From positions 1,798,001-1,862,000 of the forward strand of contig NZ_CP054585.1 in the NCBI RefSeq assembly GCF_003721435.2: a stretch of 64,000 nt of DNA, in the 5' to 3' direction. Shown in pieces: positions 44,997 to 54,073 of this stretch (position 1 is its first letter; each line of letters starts with the position of its first letter). This stretch comes from Halorubrum sp. CBA1229. GTDB lineage: Archaea; Halobacteriota; Halobacteria; Halobacteriales; Haloferacaceae. Both the position numbers and the translations under genes were made by a program. The notes under the pieces are model-generated. The model did no database searches. It worked only from the letters and a program-made list of their open reading frames with translations, and was not told the origin of the DNA.

Positions 44997-46487
44997 TCAG
45001 GCGGTCGCCGACGCGGCGTCGAGCGAGCGCTTGGCCTTCTCGCCCTCGGTCGAGATAATGAACGACCGCTCGTCGGCGTACTCGGCGACGGTTTCGAGGG
45101 CGTCGCGGGTGCCGATCTGGCGGAGCGCCCAGCCGGCCGCGGCGCGCACGTCGTCCGAGCCGTCGCCGGCGAGCACGTCCGCGAGCGGGTCGACCGCGCG
45201 GGCGTCGCCGATGAGCCCGAGCGCGCGAGCCGCGTGGGGACGCACGAGCTCCTCGGTGTCGTCGTCGACGAGCGCGTCCGCGAGCGGCTGGACCGCCTCG
45301 CTCGCGCCGATCTCGCCGAGCGACTTGAACGTCGCCTTCTGGAGCTGGGGGTTCGACTCCTCCGGGACGTACTCGACGATGGTCTCCGTCGCCTCGTCGG
45401 CGGCCATCTTCCCGAGGATGCGGATCGCGAACTGGTCGCGCTTCTCGGCGCGGCCGAGCAGTTCCTCCACCGACGCCTCGGTCTTCCCGCGCTTGCCCAT
45501 GCGTTCGAGCGCCTCGAGGCAGTGCCGCTCCATGAAGTCGGAGGTGAGCGAGTCGAGCGCGAGCAGGACCATGTCGACGTTGCCGCGCGCCTCGTGCTCT
45601 TTCAGCGCCGACCACTCGACCGGGTAGTCCTTGTAGTGGCCGAGCACGTCGTAGTACCCCTCCGCGCGGAGCTGCTCGTGGGTCTCGAGGTCGTCCCACT
45701 CCTCGGCGTCGTCGAGCCCCGCCTCAAGCTCGTCCGTCGCCTCGATGAGGGGGGCGATCGTCTCCGCGTCGCCGTCGGGGTCGAGGTCCGCGTCAGCGAC
45801 GCCGGCCGCGACGGCGTCGAGGGCGGAGACGAGGGCTGCGACGCGGTCGTCTTCGGAGGTCGGTTCGCCGGCCTCATTCGTGTCGGCGTCATCCGCGTCG
45901 GCGTCGTCGCTCTCGCCGTCGGCCGCCGCGTCGGCCGAGGCGTCGACGGCGGCGGGGTCCGTCTCGATCTCGTCCGCGTCCACCCCGTCGTCGACGGCGT
46001 CCGCGGCCGCCTCGACGAAGTCGGTCACCGCGTCGGCGGCGTCGTCGATCCCGGCTGCCGTCCACTCGGTCTCCTCGAGCGTCGCCCCGGCGCTCTCGAT
46101 CGCGTCGACGACGTCCTCCGCGTAGGGGCCGCGCGCCGCCTCGACGCCCTCGCGAAGCTCCGCGACGCGGTCCTCGAGGTCGCTGCGGGGGTCGTCGGCG
46201 TCCTCGTCGTCCTCGTCGGGCTCGGGGAGGTCGGCCTCCTCGATCCCCGACTCGGCGTCGTCGAGGAGCGCGTCGACGTCGTCGAGGTCCGCCTCGGTCT
46301 CGGCGTCGTCGAGGAGCGTCGAGATCTCGTCGAGGTACTCGTTTAAGGACTCCTCGGTCGCTTCGTCGGGAAGCGTGGGCGCGGCGGCCGCGTCCGTCGA
46401 CTCGCCGGCGCCGGCCTCTTCCTCCGCGTCGTCTGCGGCGTCGGCCTCCTCGGAGGCGTCGGCCGGGTCGTCGTCGCCGTTGCTCAT
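44997..46487 (-). CDS. HEAT-repeat protein with a long acidic N-terminus
   Basis: 496-aa protein. The first 270 residues are extremely acidic and Ala-rich, with repeated LDDAE-type helices (STLLDDAETEADLDDVDALLDDAE). The C-terminal part (about 325-490) contains PBS-lyase-type HEAT repeats: EYVPEESNPQLQKATFKSLGEIG, VRPHAARALGLIGD and VRAAAGWALRQIGT. HEAT repeats form a helical scaffold for protein binding. Function and partner are unknown. The frame is open 54 codons further upstream; the ATG at 46487 is preferred because the acidic protein begins there. Confidence 0.8.
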   Translation of the reverse strand: MSNGDDDPADASEEADAADDAEEEAGAGESTDAAAAPTLPDEATEESLNEYLDEISTLLDDAETEADLDDVDALLDDAESGIEEADLPEPDEDDEDADDPRSDLEDRVAELREGVEAARGPYAEDVVDAIESAGATLEETEWTAAGIDDAADAVTDFVEAAADAVDDGVDADEIETDPAAVDASADAAADGESDDADADDADTNEAGEPTSEDDRVAALVSALDAVAAGVADADLDPDGDAETIAPLIEATDELEAGLDDAEEWDDLETHEQLRAEGYYDVLGHYKDYPVEWSALKEHEARGNVDMVLLALDSLTSDFMERHCLEALERMGKRGKTEASVEELLGRAEKRDQFAIRILGKMAADEATETIVEYVPEESNPQLQKATFKSLGEIGASEAVQPLADALVDDDTEELVRPHAARALGLIGDARAVDPLADVLAGDGSDDVRAAAGWALRQIGTRDALETVAEYADERSFIISTEGEKAKRSLDAASATA

Positions 46488-46735
46488 ATACCACGAACTG
46501 CGCGCGTAGTCCATTAAGACGTTTCCCTTCGCGGCGATGCTGGATCCGTTTTTTAAGCCGTCTATATCCGCGGCGAGCGGGGGTCCGCTCGCGACGCTCG
46601 ACAGAGGCGCGATCGCAGATCGGTGCGGACTCGTCGAGTCGGTGTGCAATCTGCAAAAATAATTTTCGTTATTTAGAAATCTGATTATCTTCGTGAAAAC
46701 AGTTAAGTGACCCGCGCGCGTATGTAGAGGTAGAC

Positions 46736-47284
46736 ATGAGTACCCAGAAAGAGGCTCGACAACGCTACGGCGACGTCCACGAGAGCGAAGCGCTCCGCGT
46801 CCCCGAGGAGAAGGCCGAACAGCTCGTCGACGCGCTCAACACCGATCTTGCGGCGACGTACGTCCTCTACCACCAGGTGAAAAAGCACCACTGGCTCGTC
46901 GAGGGCGCCGAGTTCCACGACATCCACGTCTACCTCGGCGAGGTCGCGGCCGACCTCGAGGAGGGCGCCGACGTGATCGCCGAGCGCGCGCAGGCGCTCG
47001 GCGGCGTGCCGCTATCGGGCGGCGCGAACTACGAGGAGCACGCGCCGGTGAGCCCGGAGGACGCCGACGCCTACGACATCCGGACGGGGCTGGAGAACGA
47101 TCTGGAGATGTTCGGCGACATCACGGAGATGCTCCGCGAGCACATCCAGCTCGCCAACAACCTCGGCGACTACAACACCGAGGAACAGCTCCGCGAGGTC
47201 CTCATGGACGTCGAGGAGCACGGTCACCACCTCGAGCACTACCTGGAGGACGACACCCTCGTCACCCAGGGTACGCTCGAGTAG
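46736..47284 (+). CDS. dpsA: DpsA ferritin-like DNA/iron protection protein
   Basis: 182-aa Dps family protein forming dodecamers that oxidise and store iron and protect DNA. The ferroxidase-type residues lie in YHQVKKHHWLVEG, FHDIHVYLGEVAADLEEGADVIAERAQALGG and the C-terminal EEHGHHLEHYL. It matches haloarchaeal DpsA in length and sequence. A GAGGT ribosome-binding site lies about 6 nt before the ATG, and a GTTAAGTG promoter-like element lies about 30 nt before it. The 248-bp upstream gap is AT-rich (46650-46710), fitting a regulated promoter. Confidence 0.93.
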   Translation: MSTQKEARQRYGDVHESEALRVPEEKAEQLVDALNTDLAATYVLYHQVKKHHWLVEGAEFHDIHVYLGEVAADLEEGADVIAERAQALGGVPLSGGANYEEHAPVSPEDADAYDIRTGLENDLEMFGDITEMLREHIQLANNLGDYNTEEQLREVLMDVEEHGHHLEHYLEDDTLVTQGTLE

Positions 47285-47388
47285 ACGCGCCGCGACCGTC
47301 TTCCGGCCGATAGGGCGCGTGCCGCGCTCTCGAATTCTCCCGCTATTTCGACCCGCTAGCGGCGGCGCTGACCGTCCAACCGATCGCC

Positions 47389-47802
47389 TTAGCCGAGCCG
47401 CTCGTTCAGGATGAGCCGCGTTTTCGTCGACTTCACCTCGTCCATCTCGCGGGCCTGCGAGATCAGCTCGTTGACGGCGCGCGTGTCGACGGCGTCGACG
47501 ACGAGCACGATGTCGTCCTCGCCGGACACCTGCCAGACGAAGTCCACCTCCTCCCACTCGACCATCCGGTCGCCGACGGCGGCGGTGTCCACGTTCATCT
47601 CCACCGAGATCTCGATCATCGCCTTCACGTTGCCGGTGCGGGTCGTGACGGTGAACCGCTCGATGATCCCCTCCTCGGTCATGCGGTCGACGCGGTTGCG
47701 CACGGTTCCCTCCGAGGTGCCGACCCGGTCCGCGATCTCCGTGTAGGGAGTTCGCGCGTCCCGGCGCAGGATCGAGAGGATCCGGCGGTCGAGGTCGTCC
47801 AT
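47389..47802 (-). CDS. Lrp/AsnC family transcription regulator
   Basis: 137-aa regulator with an N-terminal HTH (DDLDRRILSILRRDARTPYTEIADRVGTSEGTVRNRVDRM) and a C-terminal RAM ligand domain (AMIEISVEMNVDTAAVGDRM, VSGEDDIVLVVDAVDTRAVNELI). It is divergent from carA. A perfect palindrome (TCGTTACGA, 3 nt, TCGTAACGA) at 47831-47851 lies 29-49 nt upstream of its start, where its own TATA box is expected. Autorepression and control of carA are therefore likely. The effector, possibly an amino acid, is not known. Confidence 0.9.
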   Translation of the reverse strand: MDDLDRRILSILRRDARTPYTEIADRVGTSEGTVRNRVDRMTEEGIIERFTVTTRTGNVKAMIEISVEMNVDTAAVGDRMVEWEEVDFVWQVSGEDDIVLVVDAVDTRAVNELISQAREMDEVKSTKTRLILNERLG

Positions 47803-47830
47803 ACTCGATTCACTCGCCCCGGCGACTTAC

Positions 47831-47851
47831 TCGTTACGAATATCGTAACGA
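47831..47851. promoter_or_regulatory. palindromic operator between lrp-type gene and carA
   Basis: Perfect inverted repeat with 9-bp arms TCGTTACGA and TCGTAACGA separated by ATA. It lies just upstream of a carA TATA element (TTTATTA, about 47868-47874) and over the expected TATA position of the divergent Lrp-type gene. Additional TACGAA/TTCTCGTA half-sites follow at about 47855-47860 and 47891-47897. Lrp dimers typically bind such symmetric sites. Confidence 0.65.
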
Positions 47852-47898
47852 AGCTACGAACGACGCATTTATTACCTACTGCACGTACGTTTCTCGTA

Positions 47899-48960
47899 AT
47901 GTCGGACGCCTATATCGCGCTGGCCGACGGACGCGTGCTCGAAGCGCGCGCTCGTGCGCCGGGGCGCACCCGCGGCGAACTGGTGTTCACGACCGCGTAC
48001 ACCGGCTACGAGGAGTCGCTCACCGACCCCTCCTACGCCGAACAGATCCTCACCTTCTCGTACCCCCTGATCGGGAACTACGGCGTCCGAAGCGAGCGGT
48101 TCGAGTCCGAGTCGGTCCAGCCGAACGCGGCGATCGCCCGCGAGCTGACCGACGACGTCGCCGAGTGGCTCACCGACGAGGAGATCCCGGCCGTCGACCA
48201 CGTCGACACCCGCGAGATCGTCACCACCGTCCGCGAGGAGGGCGCGATGGCCTGCGGGATCGCCGCCGGCCCGGACGTGACCCCCGAGGACGCGGTCGCG
48301 GAGATGGAGGCGTGCGAGCCGATGAGCGACCACGTCGACATCGGCGCGCAGGTGTCTGTGACGGAACCGACCGTCCACGAGGGCGGCGGCGTCGCCGACG
48401 TCGCGATGCTCGACTGCGGCGCGAAGGGCTCGATCATCTCCTCGCTCACCGAGCGCGGCGCGGACGTCCACGTCCTCCCGTACGACGCGACCCCCGAGGA
48501 CGTCGCCGAGATCGATCCCGACGTCCTCTTCGTCTCGAACGGCCCGGGCGACCCGGAGAACTTCGTCGCCGCCCAGGAGGTCGTCGACGCCTTCGCCGGC
48601 GAGCTGCCGATGGCCGGCATCTGTCTCGGCCAGCAGGTGATCACGAGCGCGCTCGGCGGCTCGACCGAGAAGATGGCGTTCGGCCACCGCGGCGTCAACC
48701 AGCCCGTCAGGGACCTCCGCAGCGAGCGGGTCGTGATGACGACGCAGAACCACGGCTACACGGTCGACGACACCGGTCCGCTCGAGGTGACGCAGGTGAA
48801 CGTCAACGACGACACCGTCGAGGGGCTCGACAGCGAGGAGCTCGACGTCATCACCCGCCAGTACCACCCCGAGGCGAACCCCGGGCCGCACGACTCGCTC
48901 GGCTTCTTCGACGAGGTGCTCGATCTCGCGGAGGCGACCCCGCACGTCGCCGCCGACTGA
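47899..48960 (+). CDS. carA: carbamoyl-phosphate synthase small (glutaminase) subunit
   Basis: 353-aa CarA. The N-terminal domain contains GELVFTTAYTGYEESLTDPSY, and the class I amidotransferase domain has the nucleophile Cys in MAGICLGQQV and the His-Glu pair in HPEANPGPHD. It releases ammonia from glutamine for carbamoyl phosphate, used in arginine and pyrimidine synthesis. The large subunit carB is not adjacent here. The ATG follows a TTTATTA box by about 25 nt and a strong palindrome, pointing to amino-acid-responsive control by the divergent Lrp-type protein. Confidence 0.95.
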   Translation: MSDAYIALADGRVLEARARAPGRTRGELVFTTAYTGYEESLTDPSYAEQILTFSYPLIGNYGVRSERFESESVQPNAAIARELTDDVAEWLTDEEIPAVDHVDTREIVTTVREEGAMACGIAAGPDVTPEDAVAEMEACEPMSDHVDIGAQVSVTEPTVHEGGGVADVAMLDCGAKGSIISSLTERGADVHVLPYDATPEDVAEIDPDVLFVSNGPGDPENFVAAQEVVDAFAGELPMAGICLGQQVITSALGGSTEKMAFGHRGVNQPVRDLRSERVVMTTQNHGYTVDDTGPLEVTQVNVNDDTVEGLDSEELDVITRQYHPEANPGPHDSLGFFDEVLDLAEATPHVAAD

Positions 48961-49165
48961 CCGTCGCCGACCGACCGCGGCCGCGCTCGTCGGTTCGAGA
49001 CCGGAGACGACCCCGCCCGCCGTTTCCTCCGCTGACCGCCCCCGGAGTACCACCCGCCCGACGCCTGCCGGTTCCCGCGTCGGATCCCCGTTTTCATCCC
49101 TCTCTCTGCCACCGCGTTCGCCCGCTACCGGCGACGTTTTGACTCGGCCCGCCGCAGTGTCCTCC

Positions 49166-50071
49166 ATGACCCGCGAGATCCTCCTCACCAACGACGACGG
49201 GATCGACGCCGTCGGGATCCGGGCGCTCTCGGACGCGCTCTCCCGCGAGCACGACGTGACCGTCGTCGCGCCGAAGCAGAACCAGTCCGGGGTCGGCGGC
49301 GCCCGATCGTGGTGGGAGACCACCGTGGAGTACACGGAGACGGACGCCGGCTACGCGGTCGAGGGCACGCCCGCCGACTGCGTCGCCGTCGCCGAGGTGG
49401 CGCTCGGGCTCGACCCGGACGTCGTCGTCTCCGGCTGCAACCACGGGCCGAACATCGGCGCGCACATCCTCGGGCAGTCCGGAACGGTCGGCGCCGCGAT
49501 GGAGGCCGCGTTCCTCGGGACGTCCGCGATCGCCGTCTCGCTGTACGACCGCGGGAACCTCCCCGTGCCACCGACCCTCGACGCCGGCGACTTCGCGCTC
49601 GCCGCCGAGGCGACGCTCGACCTCCTCGACCGCGCGGAGGACGGGACGGAAGCGGGCGGCGACGGGGACACGGGAGGGCTGACCCTCCCGTTCGGCGCCG
49701 ACGTGCTGAACGTTAACGCGCCGGCCGCGGACGACGAGACCGCGAGCGACCCGACCTATCGGCTGACGGAGCCCGCGCGCGGCTTCGACGTGATCGAGTT
49801 CCGACCGGGCGAGGAGGGTCCGAACGACGAGAACGTCCCCGAGGGATGGGAGTTCGGCGAGCGGCGCGGCGAGATGGGGATGGAGCTCCGCGACCGCTTC
49901 TGGCGGGAGTTCCTCCGCGGGGACGTCGCCGACGACGCGGGGTCCGACCGACTCGCGGCCGTGGAGGGCGAGGTGAGCGTCTCGCCGCTGTCGTCGTCGC
50001 GGTCGGTCGCCGGCGACCGCGCGGGCGAGGTCGTCGTCGGCGAGAAGCTCCCGCGAGCGGACGGGGACTGA
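49166..50071 (+). CDS. surE: SurE 5'/3'-nucleotidase
   Basis: 301-aa SurE family phosphatase that dephosphorylates nucleoside monophosphates with a divalent metal. The metal-binding LLTNDDGIDAVGIRAL at the N-terminus, APKQNQSGVG, EGTPADCVAVA, VSGCNHGPNIG and SGTVGAAMEAAFLG are the family hallmarks. An in-frame TTG nine codons upstream is less likely because the SurE fold starts directly at TREILLTNDDG. The part from about 150 to 240 is an acidic loop region longer than in bacterial SurE. Confidence 0.92.
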   Translation: MTREILLTNDDGIDAVGIRALSDALSREHDVTVVAPKQNQSGVGGARSWWETTVEYTETDAGYAVEGTPADCVAVAEVALGLDPDVVVSGCNHGPNIGAHILGQSGTVGAAMEAAFLGTSAIAVSLYDRGNLPVPPTLDAGDFALAAEATLDLLDRAEDGTEAGGDGDTGGLTLPFGADVLNVNAPAADDETASDPTYRLTEPARGFDVIEFRPGEEGPNDENVPEGWEFGERRGEMGMELRDRFWREFLRGDVADDAGSDRLAAVEGEVSVSPLSSSRSVAGDRAGEVVVGEKLPRADGD

Positions 50072-50112
50072 GCGCAGGCGCGACCCGAGCGCTGTCGTCG
50101 CCGACCCGGTCC

Positions 50113-50340
50113 CTATCGTCGCCGACCCGGCCGCTGCGACCCGCCCGTGAACTCGTCGGCGAGGCGGCCGAGGTACCACACGAGCAGCGCTCCCAACACG
50201 ATCCCGGCGCCGAGGGCGGCGAGCAGTTCCACCGGCGTCGCTCCCCACTGGAGGGCGATGAGCGGCGGCGAGACGGCCACGAGCAGGAGGACGCCGGCCT
50301 TGATCTTGCGGTTCCCCGCGTCGCGCTCCGCGTCCGACAT
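50113..50340 (-). CDS. small two-helix membrane protein
   Basis: 75-aa protein with a charged N-terminus (MSDAERDAGNRKIKAG), two hydrophobic segments (about 15-29 and 36-57) and a basic end (GSQRPGRRR). I recognise no family. The ATG at 50340 is chosen because the open frame upstream is Gly/Pro/Arg-rich and not protein-like. It converges with surE. Confidence 0.5.
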   Translation of the reverse strand: MSDAERDAGNRKIKAGVLLLVAVSPPLIALQWGATPVELLAALGAGIVLGALLVWYLGRLADEFTGGSQRPGRRR

Positions 50341-50719
50341 GGGTCCTACCACGCCGATCCCTCCGCCGATAGGGGGGCGCGTCGGGCCGCTCTCGTGTCC
50401 ATGCCTCACCCACGGCGCGACCCGACATCAAGCCGGCGAACCGCGACTATTCGACATCTTAACCTGTCCGTTGTTGATAAGCGTATCGACCGTTCACGGC
50501 CCGCTCGGTCCGAAATCGCCCCGTTCGGGCCGTGAATGGTCTCGGTCGTTTAAGTCCGTCCGGGCGCTGGTTCCTGACGCCCCTACCCGCGGACTCCCCC
50601 TCCGCGGCCCCCGCCGCGGCCGTCCCTCCGACGCCGTTTCTCTGGGCGTCCCTCCTCGGCAGCCTCCCGCAGGCCGCCGTTCCGCGGCGCTTTTGAGCCG
50701 ACCCCGCCAACCGACGGGC

Positions 50720-52480
50720 ATGGACGACGAACTCCGCGAGCGCGTCGAGGCGGCCGGCGAGGCCGCCGCGCTGTTCAACGCGCTCAAACACGGCAGCGAC
50801 CCTGACGTGGGCGCCATCATGGGCCCGCTCATGGGCGAGAACCCCGAGTTTCGACCGCACGGCGACGAGATCCCGGGGGTCGTCGCGCCGGTCGTGAACC
50901 GGATCGCCGACATGGACGAGGCCGAGCGCCGCGACCGGCTCGCCGAGCTCGCGCCCGACAAGCTCGCGGAGCTGGAGGCCGAAGACGAGGAGGACGACCG
51001 CGTCCTCCCCGACCTCCCGAACGCCGAGCCGGGCGAGGTCGTGATGCGCGCCGCGCCGAACCCCAACGGCCCGTGGCACGTCGGCCACGCCCGGATGCCC
51101 GCGGTGATCGGGACGTACCAGGAGCGGTACGACGGCGAGTTCATCTGCCGGTTCGACGACACCGACCCCGAGACGAAGCGACCCGACTTGGACGCGTACG
51201 ACGCCATCTTGGAGGACATCGAGTACCTCGGCTTCGAGGCCGACCGCGTGCTGAAGGCCTCCGACCGGCTCGACACCTACTACGAGCACGCCCGCGACCT
51301 CATCGACGCCGGCGGCGCGTACACCTGCTCGTGTTCCGGCGAGGAGTTCTCCGCGCTCAAGAACGACGCCGAGGCGTGCCCGCACCGCGAGAAGGACCGC
51401 GAGACGGTCCACGAGGAGTTTTCGGCGATGGTTGACGGCGAGTACGGCGCCGGCGAGATGGTGCTCCGCGTGCGCACCGATATCGACCACAAGAACCCGG
51501 CGCTGCGCGACTGGGTCGCGTTCCGGATGATCGACACGCCGCACCCGCGGGAGGCGGCGGCCGAGTACCGGTGCTGGCCCATGCTCGATTTCCAGTCGGG
51601 CGTCGACGACCACCTCACGGGCGTCACCCACATCATCCGCGGCATCGACCTCCAGGACTCCGCGAAGCGCCAGCGGTTCGTCTACGACTACTTCGACTGG
51701 GAGTACCCCGAGGTGCTCCACTGGGGCCACGTGCAGGTCGACGAGTACGACGTGACGCTCTCCACGTCGACGATCAAAAAACTCATCGAGAACGGCGAGT
51801 TGACCGGCTGGGACGACCCGCGCGCGCCGACGATCCGGTCGATGCGCCGCCGCGGCATCCGGGGGCAGGCCCTCGTCGACTCGATGACGGCGCTGGGGAT
51901 GTCCACCTCCGACGTCGACCTCGCGATGTCGTCGGTGTACGCGAACAACCGCGACCTGGTCGACGACGACGCGGATCGGTACTTCCTCGTGCGCGACCGC
52001 GACGACGACCCCGCGGTCGGACTCGACGTGGTCGGCGGCCCCGAGGCCGGACACCCGCCGCTGCATCCCGATCACGAAGAGCGCGGCACCCGCACGGTCC
52101 CCGCCGGGCGCGTGCTGATCGAGGAGTCCGACCTCCCGGGACGCGGCGACCGCGTCTGGCTCAAGGGGTTCGGCTGCGTCCGATACACCCGGAACGCGTT
52201 CCAGTACGTCGGCGACGACATCGAGGTCGTCCGCGAGGGCGACGTCGACGTGGTTCACTGGGTCCCCGCGGACGAGAGCTTGGAGACGCTCATGCGCACG
52301 ATCGAGGGCGACGTGCGCGGGTTCGCCGAGCCCGCGATCGCGGACGCCGCCGTCGACGACGTGGTCCAGTTCGAGCGCGTCGGGTTCGTCCGCCTCGACG
52401 ACTTCGCCCCCGAGCCGACGGGCGAGGCGTACGGACCGACCGGCGAGGAGGACCTCGTCGCCTACTACGCGCACCCGTGA
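50720..52480 (+). CDS. gltX: glutamyl-tRNA synthetase, archaeal type
   Basis: 586-aa class Ib synthetase with the archaeal/GlnRS-like catalytic domain. APNPNGPWHVGHARM holds the HIGH motif (His120-His123), RFDDTDPETKRP the substrate region, and LSTSTIKKLI the KMSKS equivalent. The first 100 residues are the typical archaeal helical extension. Like other archaeal enzymes it is probably non-discriminating and also loads tRNA-Gln for the amidotransferase GatDE route; this follows from family knowledge. The ATG is the first one after a long G/C-rich leader with no promoter nearer than about 50460-50480. Confidence 0.95.
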   Translation: MDDELRERVEAAGEAAALFNALKHGSDPDVGAIMGPLMGENPEFRPHGDEIPGVVAPVVNRIADMDEAERRDRLAELAPDKLAELEAEDEEDDRVLPDLPNAEPGEVVMRAAPNPNGPWHVGHARMPAVIGTYQERYDGEFICRFDDTDPETKRPDLDAYDAILEDIEYLGFEADRVLKASDRLDTYYEHARDLIDAGGAYTCSCSGEEFSALKNDAEACPHREKDRETVHEEFSAMVDGEYGAGEMVLRVRTDIDHKNPALRDWVAFRMIDTPHPREAAAEYRCWPMLDFQSGVDDHLTGVTHIIRGIDLQDSAKRQRFVYDYFDWEYPEVLHWGHVQVDEYDVTLSTSTIKKLIENGELTGWDDPRAPTIRSMRRRGIRGQALVDSMTALGMSTSDVDLAMSSVYANNRDLVDDDADRYFLVRDRDDDPAVGLDVVGGPEAGHPPLHPDHEERGTRTVPAGRVLIEESDLPGRGDRVWLKGFGCVRYTRNAFQYVGDDIEVVREGDVDVVHWVPADESLETLMRTIEGDVRGFAEPAIADAAVDDVVQFERVGFVRLDDFAPEPTGEAYGPTGEEDLVAYYAHP

Positions 52481-52518
52481 GCCGCCTCGGGCCGGTCCGC
52501 CCGCCGACCGACGGGTAG

Positions 52519-52971
<453 letters not shown>

Positions 52972-53195
52972 GACGCCATCCGCTCCGTCGGTAACCTGCA
53001 ACGGCCTCCTCCTCGCCGGTTGAAACTTCGAGTTCGGGCGTTCGCAACGGACTTTCCGCGGTTTCCCCTCGAAACGATACGTTCCTGCGGAGATTTTCCG
53101 GTACCGCGCGGTCGCGTCCGGTCCCGTCCGATCGCGTAACCTCGCACAAAGGACTATTAGGAATCGTGATAATCGTCGGCTGAGGAATACCAACG

Positions 53196-54071
53196 ATGCA
53201 CACAGTTGTCCTGACAAAAGGCGTCCCAGACTTCCGCGAGGGAAAGGTGGCGTTCGACGAGGACGGTCACCTGGAGCGCGGAAAGACGCCCACGGTCATG
53301 AACCCGAACGACAAGGTCGCGTTGCGGGCGGCGCTGCAGGAAAAGGTACGCCACGGCGGAACCGTCTCCCTGCTGAGCATGGGGCCGCCGGGGTACGAGG
53401 AGGTCCTCCAAGAGGGCATGCGAGAGGTGTACGCCGACGATCTCTATCTCCTCTCCGATCGAGAGATGGCCGCGGCCGACACCTGGGCCACGTCGATCAC
53501 CGTCGCGACGGGGCTCTCGAAGCTCGACCCCGAGCCGGACCTGATCGTTGCGGGATTTAAGACGGCCGACGGGGAGACGGGGCACACCGGCCCGCAGACG
53601 ACCTGGTGTCACCACATGAACGACGCGCTGCCCGACCGGTCGCTCGTGACCCACGTGGTCGCGCTCGACGTCGACCCGGAGGAGGAGACGCTCCGCGCGA
53701 AGCGGCTGGTCAAGGGCGACGTGGCGGAGATCGAGACCGTCGAGACCGACTTCCCGGCGCTGGTCGTCACCGACCCGGAGTTCGAGCCGAGCTACCGGAA
53801 GGCCGCCCACCAGCTCCGATATAAGGACCTCCGCGAGGAGACGACGGAGCGCGCGGCGGAGTACGAGGAGCACCTCACGACGTGGAACCACGAGGATCTC
53901 AACCTTGACCCGGACTTCATCGGGCTCGACGGGTCGCCGACGATCGTCGCGGGCGTGGACCCGATCGCGCAGGAGCCGTCGGAGCGCGAGGCGACGGTAG
54001 TCTCCCCGGACGACGCCGACGGAATGGACGCGGTCGTGGACGAACTGGCGCCGTTCGCGGGGGGTGACTGA
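53196..54071 (+). CDS. fixA: electron transfer flavoprotein beta subunit (FixA)
   Basis: 291-aa ETF beta. HTVVLTKGVPDFREGKVAFDEDGHLERG, VMNPNDKVALRAALQEK and TAGxVA-type DLIVAGFKTADGETGHTGPQT match the FixA/EtfB family, including the AMP/FAD-binding region. It forms a heterodimer with the next gene product and carries electrons from dehydrogenases. The gene ends 2 bp before fixB. The upstream gap (52972-53195) contains only a weak TATTAGG-type promoter. Confidence 0.93.
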   Translation: MHTVVLTKGVPDFREGKVAFDEDGHLERGKTPTVMNPNDKVALRAALQEKVRHGGTVSLLSMGPPGYEEVLQEGMREVYADDLYLLSDREMAAADTWATSITVATGLSKLDPEPDLIVAGFKTADGETGHTGPQTTWCHHMNDALPDRSLVTHVVALDVDPEEETLRAKRLVKGDVAEIETVETDFPALVVTDPEFEPSYRKAAHQLRYKDLREETTERAAEYEEHLTTWNHEDLNLDPDFIGLDGSPTIVAGVDPIAQEPSEREATVVSPDDADGMDAVVDELAPFAGGD

Positions 54072-54073
54072 CG

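Noticed and set aside
44994-46346. 450-codon frame opposite the HEAT protein
   Set aside because: The repeated LVGVR/VVRLD character reflects the acidic repeats of the real gene read backwards.
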